Shown: one piece after another, positions 37,701-47,080 of the stretch
Position numbering within the stretch: the stretch's first letter is position 1
How the letters are laid out: each line of letters begins with the position of its first letter
Source of the DNA: Spirosoma aureum
GTDB taxonomy: Bacteria > Bacteroidota > Bacteroidia > Cytophagales > Spirosomataceae
DNA length: 64,000 nt
Reading direction: 5' to 3'
Assembly (NCBI RefSeq): GCF_011604685.1
Contig: NZ_CP050063.1
Coordinates: forward strand, 4,362,501 to 4,426,500
Notes under the pieces: generated by a model
What the model saw: only the letters and a program-made list of their open reading frames with translations
What the model was told of the DNA's origin: nothing
Databases searched by the model: none
Position numbers and translations under genes: made by a program

Positions 37701-38033
37701 GCGCTGATTCTGCTGAACGACCCTCAGTTTGTTGAATCGGCCAGCGTAGTTGCCCAACGGTCGCTGACCCACTATCAGTCTCTGCCAGACCAGTTGACCT
37801 ACAGTTTTCAACTGTTGACCAGTCGAAAACCTACCAACAGAGAGCTGGCGATTCTGACTAGACTTTATGGGCAGGAGTATCAGAAATTTCGGAAGTCACC
37901 GGCTAAAGTGCGGGGGTGGATTCAGGCCGGAGCGCACAAACCAGCCAACGTAACCGATATGCCTGCCCTGGCGGCCGGAGCCGTAGTGGCCAGTACTGTA
38001 ATGAATTCAGAAGCCTTTGTGACGAAACATTGA
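34779..38033 (+). CDS. PSD1-type lipoprotein: cytochrome c (PSCyt1), DUF1549, LamG-like and DUF1553 domains
   Basis: A 1,084-residue exported lipoprotein. The N-terminal signal ends with LMQAC (lipobox Cys31). A PSCyt1 haem-binding site, CFFCH (Cys65, Cys68, His69), is followed by DUF1549 (about 155-385, containing a second CxxCH-like [11 protein letters not shown]). A concanavalin/LamG-like insert (about 465-655) and DUF1553 (about 745-1065, [26 protein letters not shown]) complete it. This architecture is typical of Planctomycetes and Verrucomicrobia, where it pairs with DUF1501 proteins in catabolic gene sets; the reaction is not known. The DUF1501 gene follows directly. A haem-dependent periplasmic or surface role is inferred. 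Confidence 0.93.
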   Translation: [1084 protein letters not shown]

Positions 38034-38070
38034 CGATTAACCGGCCAAAGTGACCCTTCGGCCGGTTGGC

Positions 38071-39537
38071 ATGAATCCAAAAAACGCAATGAACAAGAAA
38101 CTTGCTCAACAATTGGCCGATACAGTTAACCGGCGGTCGTTTCTGACAAAAGTGTCATTGGGGTTGGGCTCACTGGCACTGGGTTCATTATTACCACGCA
38201 ATCTGTTTTCAACCCCATCTCCTGAGCAACTGCCGTTGGTTCCGCATCGGGCTCCGAAAGCGAAACGGATCGTGTATTTATGCCAGAGCGGTGGCCCATC
38301 GCAGTTGGAACTATTCGATTACAAGCCGTTCCTGCAAAAAATGCACGGTAAAGACCTGCCTGATTCGGTGCGGAAAGGCCAGCGACTAACCGGCATGAGC
38401 GCTCAGCAATCGTCACTACCACTGGTTAGCTCACCTTATCAGTTTGCCCAGCATGGGAAAAGTGGCGCGTGGGTCAGCGAGCTGATGCCTTTTACGAGCA
38501 AGGTCGCCGATGAGCTGTGTTTCATCAAGTCAATGTATACCGAGCAGATCAACCACGACCCGGCACTGACGTTCTTCCAGACAGGTAATCAACTGGCCGG
38601 ACGGCCCAGCATTGGTGCCTGGATCAGCTATGGTCTTGGATCGGCCAATGAAAATCTACCGGCTTTTATTGTGCTGGTTTCCAAAAATGCGCCACAGGAT
38701 CAGCCGCTTTACGCCCGATTGTGGGGGAATGGATTTCTGCCTTCCAAGCATCAGGGCGTTCAGTTTCGCTCTGGTTCTGATCCCGTTCTATATCTGAACA
38801 ACCCGAATGGCTACACAACCGCCGATCGGCGTAACATGCTCGATGCCCTCAAAGACCTGAATCAGGTGCAGGAGGAACTTTATGGTGATCCGGAAGTAGC
38901 CAACCATATTGCGCAGTATGAAATGGCCTTTCGGATGCAAACCTCGGTTCCGGATGTGAACGACCTTTCCGACGAGCCCGACTGGGTTTTTGATCTTTAT
39001 GGGCCCGAAGCTCGCAATCCGGGTACATTCGCTGCCAATTGCCTGATGGCAAGGAGATTGCTGGAACGCGACGTGAAATTTGTTCAGCTTTATCATCAGG
39101 GTTGGGACCTGCATAGCAATTTGCCAAAAGGCCTTGTCCGGCAATGCAAAGCGACTGATCAGCCGTCGGCGGCTCTGGTTCAGGACCTTAAACAGCGCGG
39201 CTTACTGGATGATACGGTCGTGGTGTGGGGCGGAGAATTTGGCCGGACGAACTACTCGCAGGGAAAGCTGACAAAAGACAACTATGGGCGTGATCATCAC
39301 CCGCGTTGCTTCACGATGTGGATGGCAGGTGGGGGAATCAAACCCGGCATTACCTACGGTGAAACTGACGAATTTGGCTACAATATCGCCCATAATCCGG
39401 TGCATGTGCATGATTTTCAGGCAACCTTGTTACACCTGATGGGCATCGATCATGAGAAACTGACTTTCGAATTTCAGGGCCGACGCTTTCGGCTAACGGA
39501 TGTAGAGGGAAAACTCGTGAAGGGAATTATGGCCTGA
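38071..39537 (+). CDS. DUF1501-domain exported protein (alkaline-phosphatase/sulfatase superfamily-like)
   Basis: A 488-residue protein carrying a twin-arginine signal (NRRSFLTKVSLGLGSLALG) near the N-terminus. The start is uncertain: GTG 38050, ATG 38071 or ATG 38089 are in frame and all keep the Tat signal. The DUF1501 domain resembles the alkaline-phosphatase/sulfatase fold and shows SGGPSQLELFDYKP, VVWGGEFGRTNYSQG and DHHPRCFTMWMAGGG (metal-type His/Asp residues). It is the standard partner of PSD1 proteins, encoded 37 bases upstream. Substrate unknown; a phospho- or sulfo-ester function is only a fold-based guess. Confidence 0.9.
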   Translation: MNPKNAMNKKLAQQLADTVNRRSFLTKVSLGLGSLALGSLLPRNLFSTPSPEQLPLVPHRAPKAKRIVYLCQSGGPSQLELFDYKPFLQKMHGKDLPDSVRKGQRLTGMSAQQSSLPLVSSPYQFAQHGKSGAWVSELMPFTSKVADELCFIKSMYTEQINHDPALTFFQTGNQLAGRPSIGAWISYGLGSANENLPAFIVLVSKNAPQDQPLYARLWGNGFLPSKHQGVQFRSGSDPVLYLNNPNGYTTADRRNMLDALKDLNQVQEELYGDPEVANHIAQYEMAFRMQTSVPDVNDLSDEPDWVFDLYGPEARNPGTFAANCLMARRLLERDVKFVQLYHQGWDLHSNLPKGLVRQCKATDQPSAALVQDLKQRGLLDDTVVVWGGEFGRTNYSQGKLTKDNYGRDHHPRCFTMWMAGGGIKPGITYGETDEFGYNIAHNPVHVHDFQATLLHLMGIDHEKLTFEFQGRRFRLTDVEGKLVKGIMA

Positions 39538-39575
39538 ACATATTTTCCTTAACCCTAAACTTCCCGAAAAAGACC

Positions 39576-40670
39576 ATGAATTCAAACCGCAGAACCTTTC
39601 TGAAACAATCCACTGCCGTAGTGGCAGGTTCACTTGCCGTGAATCTCGTTGGATACGCCCGTAATCAGGACCACGAGATAATCGGTCATGGTAATTACCG
39701 CTACCGGGTCAATAAAGAATGGGGTGTTCTCGATCCGGCCAAAACGCCGGTCTTCAATTGTCACGAAATGGTCAGCGACTCGAAAGGGCGGCTGATCATG
39801 ATCAACGATGAGGTGAAGAACAATGTCCTGATTTACGATCGGTCGGGCAAACTGCTCGATTCCTGGGGAACCCGCTATCCGGGTGGGCACGGGCTGACCC
39901 TGGCGAAGGAAGGGGGAGATGATGTGCTCTTCATCACCGATTGCGGCTATTTTTTCGGCCGGGACAGCAAGTGGCATGCGCAGTCGGGCGGGATTTTCAA
40001 GACAACTGTCGAAGGAAGCCTTATTTTCAGTATCGGTCATCCGTCGACCATTGGCGTATATAAGCCAGAACAAAAGTTTATGCCTACTGAGGTGGCCGTA
40101 GCTCCCAATGGCGATTTTTATGTGGCCGACGGCTATGGCTCAGATTACATTATCCAGTACAATCACCAGGGTCAGTACATCCGGCATTTTGGTGGACATG
40201 CCAACGCTAATCCTGATCATAACCTCAACAACGCACATGGCGTTGCGGTCGATCTGCGGCAGCCGAACAACCCTAAACTCATTTGCACATCGCGGGAGGA
40301 TAACTCATTCAAGTTTTTTACGCTCGACGGTAAATACCTTGAAACCGTTCGGCTACCAGGGGCATACGTTTGCCGACCCGTTGTTCACAACGAGAACATC
40401 TATGCAGGTGTTTGCTGGTCAAAATCGCGGGAAACGGGAAAACGTTTCGACAATTCGGGCTTCGTAACGATTCTGGATAAGAACAATCGAGTCATCTCAA
40501 ATCCGGGAGGAACCGCACCCGTGTATAAAAATGGAGCACTTCAGCAGCTCTTTCAGGAAGGCAATACGTTTTACCACGGGCACGATGTCTGCGTCGACGA
40601 AGACCAGAATTTATACATTTGCCAATGGAATGCAAACCGGACCTATCCCATTATGCTGGAGCGCGTGTAG
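39576..40670 (+). CDS. Tat-exported NHL-repeat (six-bladed beta-propeller) protein
   Basis: A 364-residue exported protein with a twin-arginine leader (NRRTFLKQSTAVVAGSLAV). The rest is an NHL-type beta-propeller: repeats such as VLIYDRSGKLLDSWGTRYPGG, VAVAPNGDFYVADGYGSDYII and GVAVDLRQPNNPKLICTSRE, each with the hydrophobic-Asp/Gly pattern, resembling the propeller of peptidylglycine monooxygenase-type lyases. It is third in a tight row after PSD1 and DUF1501 (38-base gap), so it is probably a member of the same functional unit, as binding protein or lyase. Catalysis is not established. Confidence 0.88.
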   Translation: MNSNRRTFLKQSTAVVAGSLAVNLVGYARNQDHEIIGHGNYRYRVNKEWGVLDPAKTPVFNCHEMVSDSKGRLIMINDEVKNNVLIYDRSGKLLDSWGTRYPGGHGLTLAKEGGDDVLFITDCGYFFGRDSKWHAQSGGIFKTTVEGSLIFSIGHPSTIGVYKPEQKFMPTEVAVAPNGDFYVADGYGSDYIIQYNHQGQYIRHFGGHANANPDHNLNNAHGVAVDLRQPNNPKLICTSREDNSFKFFTLDGKYLETVRLPGAYVCRPVVHNENIYAGVCWSKSRETGKRFDNSGFVTILDKNNRVISNPGGTAPVYKNGALQQLFQEGNTFYHGHDVCVDEDQNLYICQWNANRTYPIMLERV

Positions 40671-40690
40671 AGCAATCAACCGGACATCTG

Positions 40691-41563
40691 TTACATGGTC
40701 CAGATCGTTTCCCGATACTGACCGGGCGGAATCCCAAACCGTCGTCTAAACAGCCGCGAAAAGTAATAAATGCTCGGGATACCAACTGATTCGGCGATTT
40801 CCTTCAGGGCGCTGGACGAAGTCATCATCTGAAGCTGAGCGCGTTCCAATCGCTTATTGATGATGTAATCGACGGGACGTGTACCCACGATACTCAGAAA
40901 CAAACGCGAGAAATAATCGGCATTCAGATTGGCATTGCTGGCCAGTTGCTCGACCGTAAGTTTTTCGTGGAGATGGCTGTCGATGTATTGTAAGACCCCC
41001 GCTAATTGGTGAAATCCTTTCGCCCGTTGCCGATCCTGGTCATTTTCAGATGCGAAAAAACGCGAAAAAAGCTGTAACAATATGCCGTGCGTTTCAACGT
41101 ACTGACTTGTCGACTGGTTCGGTTTGGGTTGGTTAAAGCTCAATACTTCTGGACGATTATCGTACGTTTTAGGGTCCGCTTCTTTAATCGTTCGCCCAGG
41201 ATTCAGCGTCAGCAGGCGTTCCATTAGTCGGTAATCCAGTTCATTGGCGTACGTTTCATACGCCATTGACTTCAGGTCGTAGATCGACAAGCCTTCACTC
41301 ATTTCATCAAAGAAACTGATATAATATTGTTCCAGAAACCGGTCGCAATGATAACGGCTGTAAGTGAAGCTCGGAATCAGGTACAGCGAGCCGGGTCTCA
41401 GCACAAACTTCTGTCCGTTGTGCCACACCCACCCTTCGCCATCCGTGATGAGGTAAAGCCGGGAAAAAGGACTGATCACGTTGTCATATTGCCATCGTTC
41501 ATCTAGCTGGATAAACCCAATGTGAAGCAAACCCAACTTCAGATTTTTGACGATGTCGTACAT
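40691..41563 (-). CDS. AraC-family transcriptional regulator
   Basis: A 290-residue regulator with an N-terminal cupin-like sensing domain (about 15-110, LYLITDGEGWVWHNGQKFVLRPGSLYLIP) and a C-terminal double helix-turn-helix (about 185-288). The latter includes EQLASNANLNADYFSRLF and the family signature ending YYFSRLFRRRFGIPPGQYR. It converges with the NHL gene (20-base gap) and is divergent from the GH127-heparinase-GDSL genes, which it probably activates in response to a sugar; the ligand is not predictable from sequence. Confidence 0.94.
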   Translation of the reverse strand: MYDIVKNLKLGLLHIGFIQLDERWQYDNVISPFSRLYLITDGEGWVWHNGQKFVLRPGSLYLIPSFTYSRYHCDRFLEQYYISFFDEMSEGLSIYDLKSMAYETYANELDYRLMERLLTLNPGRTIKEADPKTYDNRPEVLSFNQPKPNQSTSQYVETHGILLQLFSRFFASENDQDRQRAKGFHQLAGVLQYIDSHLHEKLTVEQLASNANLNADYFSRLFLSIVGTRPVDYIINKRLERAQLQMMTSSSALKEIAESVGIPSIYYFSRLFRRRFGIPPGQYRETIWTM

Positions 41564-41824
41564 GATCGGATGAATTATTCCGGTTTGCAGGATTGAAGTA
41601 AAGTCGGATTCAGATAAACGCCGAATGACTATAAGTCGGTCATACTGACTCCCTACCCGTTTTTTGTCAAGACCAGTGACACTTCTTAGGGTTGATCACA
41701 ATTATTTATCTACCTGACACACGAATAAATTAAAAAGTTGGGAGGGTATTCGGAATCACTCGGGTACTATTTACTGGTGAGCGATCGGCGCAAATATGCC
41801 GATTCTGATATCAGTTTTAACATC

Positions 41825-43795
41825 ATGACGAATATCCTGACTTTTCGCGAAGCAAAATGGCCTGGTACGTATAAACTAGTTGTAGCTTGTCTGGTCTGTT
41901 CGCTGTCGTCGCAGGCGCAATACGCTGGTCAGGCCAGCGACAAACAGAAAATATCCATAAAGGCTCCAATCAAAGCGTATAGCTTTAACCTTCAGGATGT
42001 TCGGATAACGAAAGGACCGTTTAAGGAGAATATGGATCGGGAAGGCCAGTGGCTGCTTTCGTTACCCGTCGAACGACTGATGCACAGCTTTCGGGTTAAC
42101 GCTGGTATGAATACGCCCAAAACCGGTAGCCTCACCAAAATGCCGAAACCACTGGGCGGCTGGGAAGGGCTGGATATGGAGTTGCGGGGACATAGTATCG
42201 GCCATATTTTGTCGGGGCTGTCGTTGCAGTATGCGTCTACCGGTAATGAAGCATTCCGTAAAAAAGGCGATAGCCTGGTTGCGGCTCTGGGCGACGTGCA
42301 AAAGGTATTGAATCAGGAAGGGTATCTGAGTGCTTATCCGCAACAGTACATCGATCGGAATATTGCAGCTACAAGCGTGTGGGCCCCCTGGTATACCTTG
42401 CACAAACTATTTGCTGGCCTCACCGATATGTATACCTATGCCGGTAATCAGCAGGCGCTCGACATCGAAACCAGAATGGCTTCCTGGGCGGCAAAAAAGC
42501 TGTCGCCACTGAGCCCGGAGCAATTACAGAAAATGTTGCGGAACGAGTTTGGCGGCATGAATGATGCTTTTTTTAACCTGTATGCCGTTACCGCAAACCC
42601 GGATCACCTGAAACTGGCTCAGTTGTTTTACCACAAAGCTGCGCTCGAACCACTGGAAAACGGGAAGGATAATCTGAATAAACTACATGCCAATACGGTG
42701 ATTCCTAAACTGGTCGGCGAAGCGCGGGACTATGAACTGACGGGTAATGAGAAAGCGAAAACAGCCGCTACTTTCTTCTGGAACACGGTCATTCGGGATC
42801 ACACGTATGCCCACGGCGGCAATAGCGATAAAGAACACTTTTTCGAGCCGGGAAAAATCTCGGAACACCTGACGGGTAACACCAGCGAAACCTGCAATAC
42901 CTACAACATGCTTAAGCTGACCCGGCATTTGTTTACCTGGTCGGCCGACGAGAAATATGCCGATTATTACGAACAGGCTCTCTATAACCACATTCTGGGT
43001 CAGCAGGACCCCGTGTCAGGAATGGTGTGTTATTTCACCCCCATGAAACCGGGTGCCTATCGACTCTATAGCACACCCGATCAGTCGTTTTGGTGCTGTG
43101 TCGGATCGGGTTTTGAAAGCCATTCCAAGTACGGTGAGAGTATTTACTACCACGACGACAAAGGCATTTACGTGAACCTCTTTATTCCGTCGGAAGTAAA
43201 CTGGGCTGACAAAGGAGTGAAAATTACGCAGGAAACAAACTATCCGGAAGAAGAAACCACCCGACTAACGATCCAGACAAAAGAAACTGTTCGGATGCCG
43301 ATTTACCTCCGTTATCCTGCCTGGGCAACAGCCGGAGCGACGATAAACGTGAATGGTAAAGCCCTGAAAATTGCACAGCAACCGGGTAGCTACATCATCA
43401 TCGACCGGACCTGGAAGGATGGGGATCGGGTAGAAATTAAGTATCCAATGAGCCTACGATTAGTCGCCACACCCGACAACCCAAAGGTAGCAGCCATTGC
43501 CTACGGCCCCGTGCTGTTGGCAGGCGAAATGGGCAAGGAGAATATGAAGGGCACGGCTCCGTTTCATGATCCCGAAGATCCTTATCAATATTATGGCTAC
43601 GATTATGCCATTCCAGCCAGCGTGAGCCATACTATCAATACCCAGGGAAAGAAGATTACCGACTGGCTGAAACCGGTTGCCGGGAAACCCTTAACATTTG
43701 AAACCACCAATACCACTGAAGGGAAAGTAGTGGAAATGGAGCCCTATTACAAAGTGCATCGACAACGCTACGTGGTGTACTGGGATCTGAACTAA
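41825..43795 (+). CDS. Glycoside hydrolase family 127 (DUF1680) beta-L-arabinofuranosidase-like enzyme
   Basis: A 656-residue exported enzyme started at ATG 41825 (MTNILTFREAKWPGTYKLVVACLVCSLSSQAQ); the 29 extra residues possible from 41738 are not signal-like. The (alpha/alpha)6 barrel and beta-sandwich match DUF1680/GH127. The zinc-thiolate site of the family is intact: Glu355 and Cys357 in TSETCNTYN, and Cys424-Cys425 in FWCCVGSGFE, the second being the cysteine nucleophile in characterised members. GH127 releases L-arabinofuranose from beta-linked arabinan-type side chains, as in extensin or plant arabinooligosaccharides. First of a row with the lyase-like gene 27 bases downstream. Confidence 0.94.
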   Translation: MTNILTFREAKWPGTYKLVVACLVCSLSSQAQYAGQASDKQKISIKAPIKAYSFNLQDVRITKGPFKENMDREGQWLLSLPVERLMHSFRVNAGMNTPKTGSLTKMPKPLGGWEGLDMELRGHSIGHILSGLSLQYASTGNEAFRKKGDSLVAALGDVQKVLNQEGYLSAYPQQYIDRNIAATSVWAPWYTLHKLFAGLTDMYTYAGNQQALDIETRMASWAAKKLSPLSPEQLQKMLRNEFGGMNDAFFNLYAVTANPDHLKLAQLFYHKAALEPLENGKDNLNKLHANTVIPKLVGEARDYELTGNEKAKTAATFFWNTVIRDHTYAHGGNSDKEHFFEPGKISEHLTGNTSETCNTYNMLKLTRHLFTWSADEKYADYYEQALYNHILGQQDPVSGMVCYFTPMKPGAYRLYSTPDQSFWCCVGSGFESHSKYGESIYYHDDKGIYVNLFIPSEVNWADKGVKITQETNYPEEETTRLTIQTKETVRMPIYLRYPAWATAGATINVNGKALKIAQQPGSYIIIDRTWKDGDRVEIKYPMSLRLVATPDNPKVAAIAYGPVLLAGEMGKENMKGTAPFHDPEDPYQYYGYDYAIPASVSHTINTQGKKITDWLKPVAGKPLTFETTNTTEGKVVEMEPYYKVHRQRYVVYWDLN

Positions 43796-43822
43796 CTGCT
43801 AAGGCCCATCGTCCCGAAACAC

Positions 43823-46168
43823 ATGAAATCAGTACTTGTTAGCATACTCGCCTGGATCGCGCTATCGCTCTCCGTTCAGGCTCAAAAACCGTCGCACCCG
43901 TATTTGTTCTTCAGTAAAGAGCGATTAGAGACGCTGACTAATCGCATCAAAACCGATACGGCAATTGCCCGTAACTGGAACGACATCAGGCAGGAAGCCG
44001 ATAACCTGCTGACAAACGGTGACCGTGGCGACGGCCAGGCACGAACGAAGATCGAGTGGTTAGCCCTGGCCTACCTGATGACCACTGAGAAGAAGTACGC
44101 CGATAAAGTCAAAGACGTACTGATCCGGTTATGTAGCCAGTCCACCTGGTCGAACCAGGAGATGATGAACCGGAATCCGCCCTGGACATCGGACCTTCAA
44201 ACGGCGGATCGATGCTGGTCGGTGGCCATTGGCTACGATGCTATTTACAACACGCTCTCTAAAGACGAACGGAAAATCATCGTCGACGGCGTTGTGCGCA
44301 ACGGTATTAAACCAGCACTGAATGACTGGGTTTTTCCCGATACCCGCATCCATACACTCAATTCGATGGGCCACAACTGGTGGAGTGCCTGCGTCGATAT
44401 GGCGGGTATAGCTTCTCTGGCCATTCTCGATGACCAGCCCGAAGCCGCCGATTGGGTCGAAACGGTATCGAAGGCATCGGAAGAATGGATGCGGTTCAGT
44501 GGTGATCAGCTTCAGGCCAAGCCCAGAACGTTTGACCGTACGGGAGGCATGTATGAAAGTGTGAACTACGCTTCTTTCGGCTCGTCGGAATACCTGTTTT
44601 TTCGGCTGGCCTACGCCAATACCTTTCCGGGGAAAAAACAACCTGATCTGGGTGCCTTGAAAAAACTGGACGATTTCTTTGCGCACGTTTCTTACCCGCG
44701 TACGGGGCCGCTGTATTCACTGAATTTTGGTGACGGTGATTTAACCGTTTCAGCCGATCGGCCAGTGAAGCTGCTGTACGCGCTTGGTAGCGATAATCCC
44801 AACGATCTGTGGTATATGAACCAGTTAACAAACGGTCAGCATCGGGAGGGATTGTTTCCGAATATGCCGATTGGTCTAGTCTACCAGCCCGACATGAGTA
44901 AAGCTCCAAAACTTCCCAATCTGGCAACTTCGGCGTTGTTTGCCGACATGAACTGGGCCAGTATGCGGAACTCATGGGAGCGCGACGCGACGATGCTGGG
45001 CGTAAAGTCGGGTTATACCTGGAACCATTCGCACGCCGATGCCAATTCGTTTATCCTGTTTCATAAAGGAGAAGACATTATTAAAGATGCTGGGAACAGC
45101 TCGTATGGATCGAAAGATTATCCAGGCTATTTCTTTCAGAGTCAGGCTCATAACGTGATTTTGTTTAACGGGAAGGCACAGCCGACAGAGCAGCAGTACA
45201 ACGGATCTCCGTTGAATGGTAAACTCAGCGAATTGATGGATGCGGGCGACATGAAATACATTATGGCCAACGGTACGGGTCCAACATCAGCCAACTTTTC
45301 CCGGAACTTCCGGCATTATCTCTGGCTGGACAAGGTGATTCTGATTATCGACGATGTGAAAGCCTACGAAACAGGTAAATTTCAGTGGCTTCTGCATCCG
45401 GGAGGAGAGTCAAAAAAGGTTGGTGGTGATATCAACATTGTGAAGGGAAAATCGTCGGTATTGGTACGCCCGCTTTTTCCTGAAACGCTGGTACAGACGG
45501 GCTTCGACCATGATTTCCCGGAGAAAATGAAACTAACTGAAGTGACAGCGCCGAAAGCCCGCGACCCACAGCATCCGACCGAAATCTATTATTCGATTGA
45601 TTATCCCGAACCGGTGAAGCAAACGAAGTTCATCACGGCCATTATTCTAAAAGATACGCCTGACGATAAAGATCTGCCGATTATTGAACGGCTGCACAGC
45701 GAAACCATGCAGGGGGTGCGGATTAAACAACACGGAAAAATCACGGAAGTTTACCTGAATCTGCTGGCCGACGGTCGAATCATGCACCTCAACAGTGTCA
45801 ATCAGTTTAACGGATGGGATACTGACGCGTATCTGTTCGGAATTACGTACCCCGACCATACCGATAGACAGCGGGGCCGCGGATCATCCCCAACGGTGGC
45901 TGGCCCCGATGAGGTAAATGACTATTTCATGGCCTACGGGAGTTATGTTCGGAAAAATCAGGAAACGGTATTTAGCTCATTGTCGAAAGTGTTTATGATG
46001 GCCCGCAAAGACGGCAATAAGCTGAATCTGATCCTACAGGGCCAGCCGCTGATCAATGCCAGTTTCCGATTTCAGAAAATGCCCGATTCCTTTTTTCTCA
46101 ATCATCAGCCTGTAAAGCCGGTGTATGATAAAGGGCAATTACGGGTGCGGGTTGAGAACGGGAATTAG
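43823..46168 (+). CDS. Heparinase II/III-family polysaccharide lyase-like protein
   Basis: A 781-residue exported protein; signal peptide to about residue 20 (LSLSVQAQ). The N-terminal (alpha/alpha) toroid (about 25-360) holds MGHNWWSAC (His184) and GMYESVNYASFG, the Tyr-containing active-site segment. The C-terminal heparinase II/III-type beta-sandwich begins near residue 380 with NHSHADANSF (His402, His404), the typical His motif, and GGDINIVKGKSSVLV later on. Such enzymes cleave uronic-acid-containing chains by beta-elimination, consistent with the GH88 enzyme and CE15 esterase of the locus. The exact polymer is unknown. Confidence 0.92.
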   Translation: MKSVLVSILAWIALSLSVQAQKPSHPYLFFSKERLETLTNRIKTDTAIARNWNDIRQEADNLLTNGDRGDGQARTKIEWLALAYLMTTEKKYADKVKDVLIRLCSQSTWSNQEMMNRNPPWTSDLQTADRCWSVAIGYDAIYNTLSKDERKIIVDGVVRNGIKPALNDWVFPDTRIHTLNSMGHNWWSACVDMAGIASLAILDDQPEAADWVETVSKASEEWMRFSGDQLQAKPRTFDRTGGMYESVNYASFGSSEYLFFRLAYANTFPGKKQPDLGALKKLDDFFAHVSYPRTGPLYSLNFGDGDLTVSADRPVKLLYALGSDNPNDLWYMNQLTNGQHREGLFPNMPIGLVYQPDMSKAPKLPNLATSALFADMNWASMRNSWERDATMLGVKSGYTWNHSHADANSFILFHKGEDIIKDAGNSSYGSKDYPGYFFQSQAHNVILFNGKAQPTEQQYNGSPLNGKLSELMDAGDMKYIMANGTGPTSANFSRNFRHYLWLDKVILIIDDVKAYETGKFQWLLHPGGESKKVGGDINIVKGKSSVLVRPLFPETLVQTGFDHDFPEKMKLTEVTAPKARDPQHPTEIYYSIDYPEPVKQTKFITAIILKDTPDDKDLPIIERLHSETMQGVRIKQHGKITEVYLNLLADGRIMHLNSVNQFNGWDTDAYLFGITYPDHTDRQRGRGSSPTVAGPDEVNDYFMAYGSYVRKNQETVFSSLSKVFMMARKDGNKLNLILQGQPLINASFRFQKMPDSFFLNHQPVKPVYDKGQLRVRVENGN

Positions 46169-46236
46169 ACAGTTGATCTTAGTAGCTTTATGGATCAGGT
46201 CGGTCAAACAGTTCTCCTATAAATACGAAAATCCAT

Positions 46237-46998
46237 ATGCCCCGTAAACTACCAAGGCGTACATTCCTTCACGTATCGGCATTGTCCGGTTTAGCACCTG
46301 ATTTAACGTTAAGTCATTATGATCGGAAAGACGAAGAAACCGGACTAGTCTTTCTTTTTCAGGGCGACTCGATTACGGATGGAAACCGGGGCCGGAATGC
46401 CGATCCAAACCATATCATGGGACACGGTTATGCCTTTTCAATAGCCAGTCGAATTGGAGCCGACTTTCCGGAAAATGGATTCACGTTTTATAACCGGGGT
46501 GTTAGCGGCAACAAAGTGTCTGATTTGCAGAAACGCTGGCAAGCCGATACACTGGATCTTAAACCCAATGTGCTGAGTCTATTGATTGGCATCAACGATA
46601 CTGCTGCTGTCGTGAATAAACCAGCCGAAGCCATAAGTAGCGAGCAATTCGAAACCGCCTATCGTCAACTGCTCACCGACAGCAAAAGTCAGAATCCTTC
46701 TACGCTGTTTGTACTGGGTATTCCCTTTGTATATCCAGTCGGCAAGCGTAAGGAGAACTGGGAACTCTGGCGCGACGACACGACCAAACGACAGGAGGTC
46801 GTTCGTAAACTGACCACCGAATTTGATGCGGTTTTGGTGGATTATCCGACTGTATTCGACAAGGCGATGAAAAATACTCCGGCAGAATACTGGATATGGG
46901 ACGGTATTCATCCGACGGTATTTGCGCACGAATTAATGGCCAGGGAGTGGATTAAACAGGTAAGTTCGCGGCTTCGATTCCTGAAAAAATACCGGTAG
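46237..46998 (+). CDS. SGNH/GDSL-type esterase
   Basis: A 253-residue SGNH hydrolase. Block I is FQGDSITDGN (Ser45), block II NRGVSGNK, block III IGINDT, and block V WDGIHPTVF supplies the Asp/His pair. The N-terminus (PRRTFLHVSALSGLA) looks like a twin-arginine or weak export signal, so it is probably periplasmic. SGNH enzymes in glycan clusters remove acetyl groups from sugars such as xylose, rhamnose or galacturonate; the specific acyl group is not predicted. Lies 68 bases after the lyase-like gene, same strand. Confidence 0.91.
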   Translation: MPRKLPRRTFLHVSALSGLAPDLTLSHYDRKDEETGLVFLFQGDSITDGNRGRNADPNHIMGHGYAFSIASRIGADFPENGFTFYNRGVSGNKVSDLQKRWQADTLDLKPNVLSLLIGINDTAAVVNKPAEAISSEQFETAYRQLLTDSKSQNPSTLFVLGIPFVYPVGKRKENWELWRDDTTKRQEVVRKLTTEFDAVLVDYPTVFDKAMKNTPAEYWIWDGIHPTVFAHELMAREWIKQVSSRLRFLKKYR

Positions 46999-47080
46999 AA
47001 ATCCTGAGATTGGATAAAATCTGTCAGTACTATCATACACCAACGAAATCATCAGAAACAGCGCCTTTTTTTTCCTTATT

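Noticed and set aside
41738-41824. N-terminal extension of the GH127 enzyme
   Set aside because: Using ATG 41825 gives a proper signal peptide; the 29 upstream residues would hide it.
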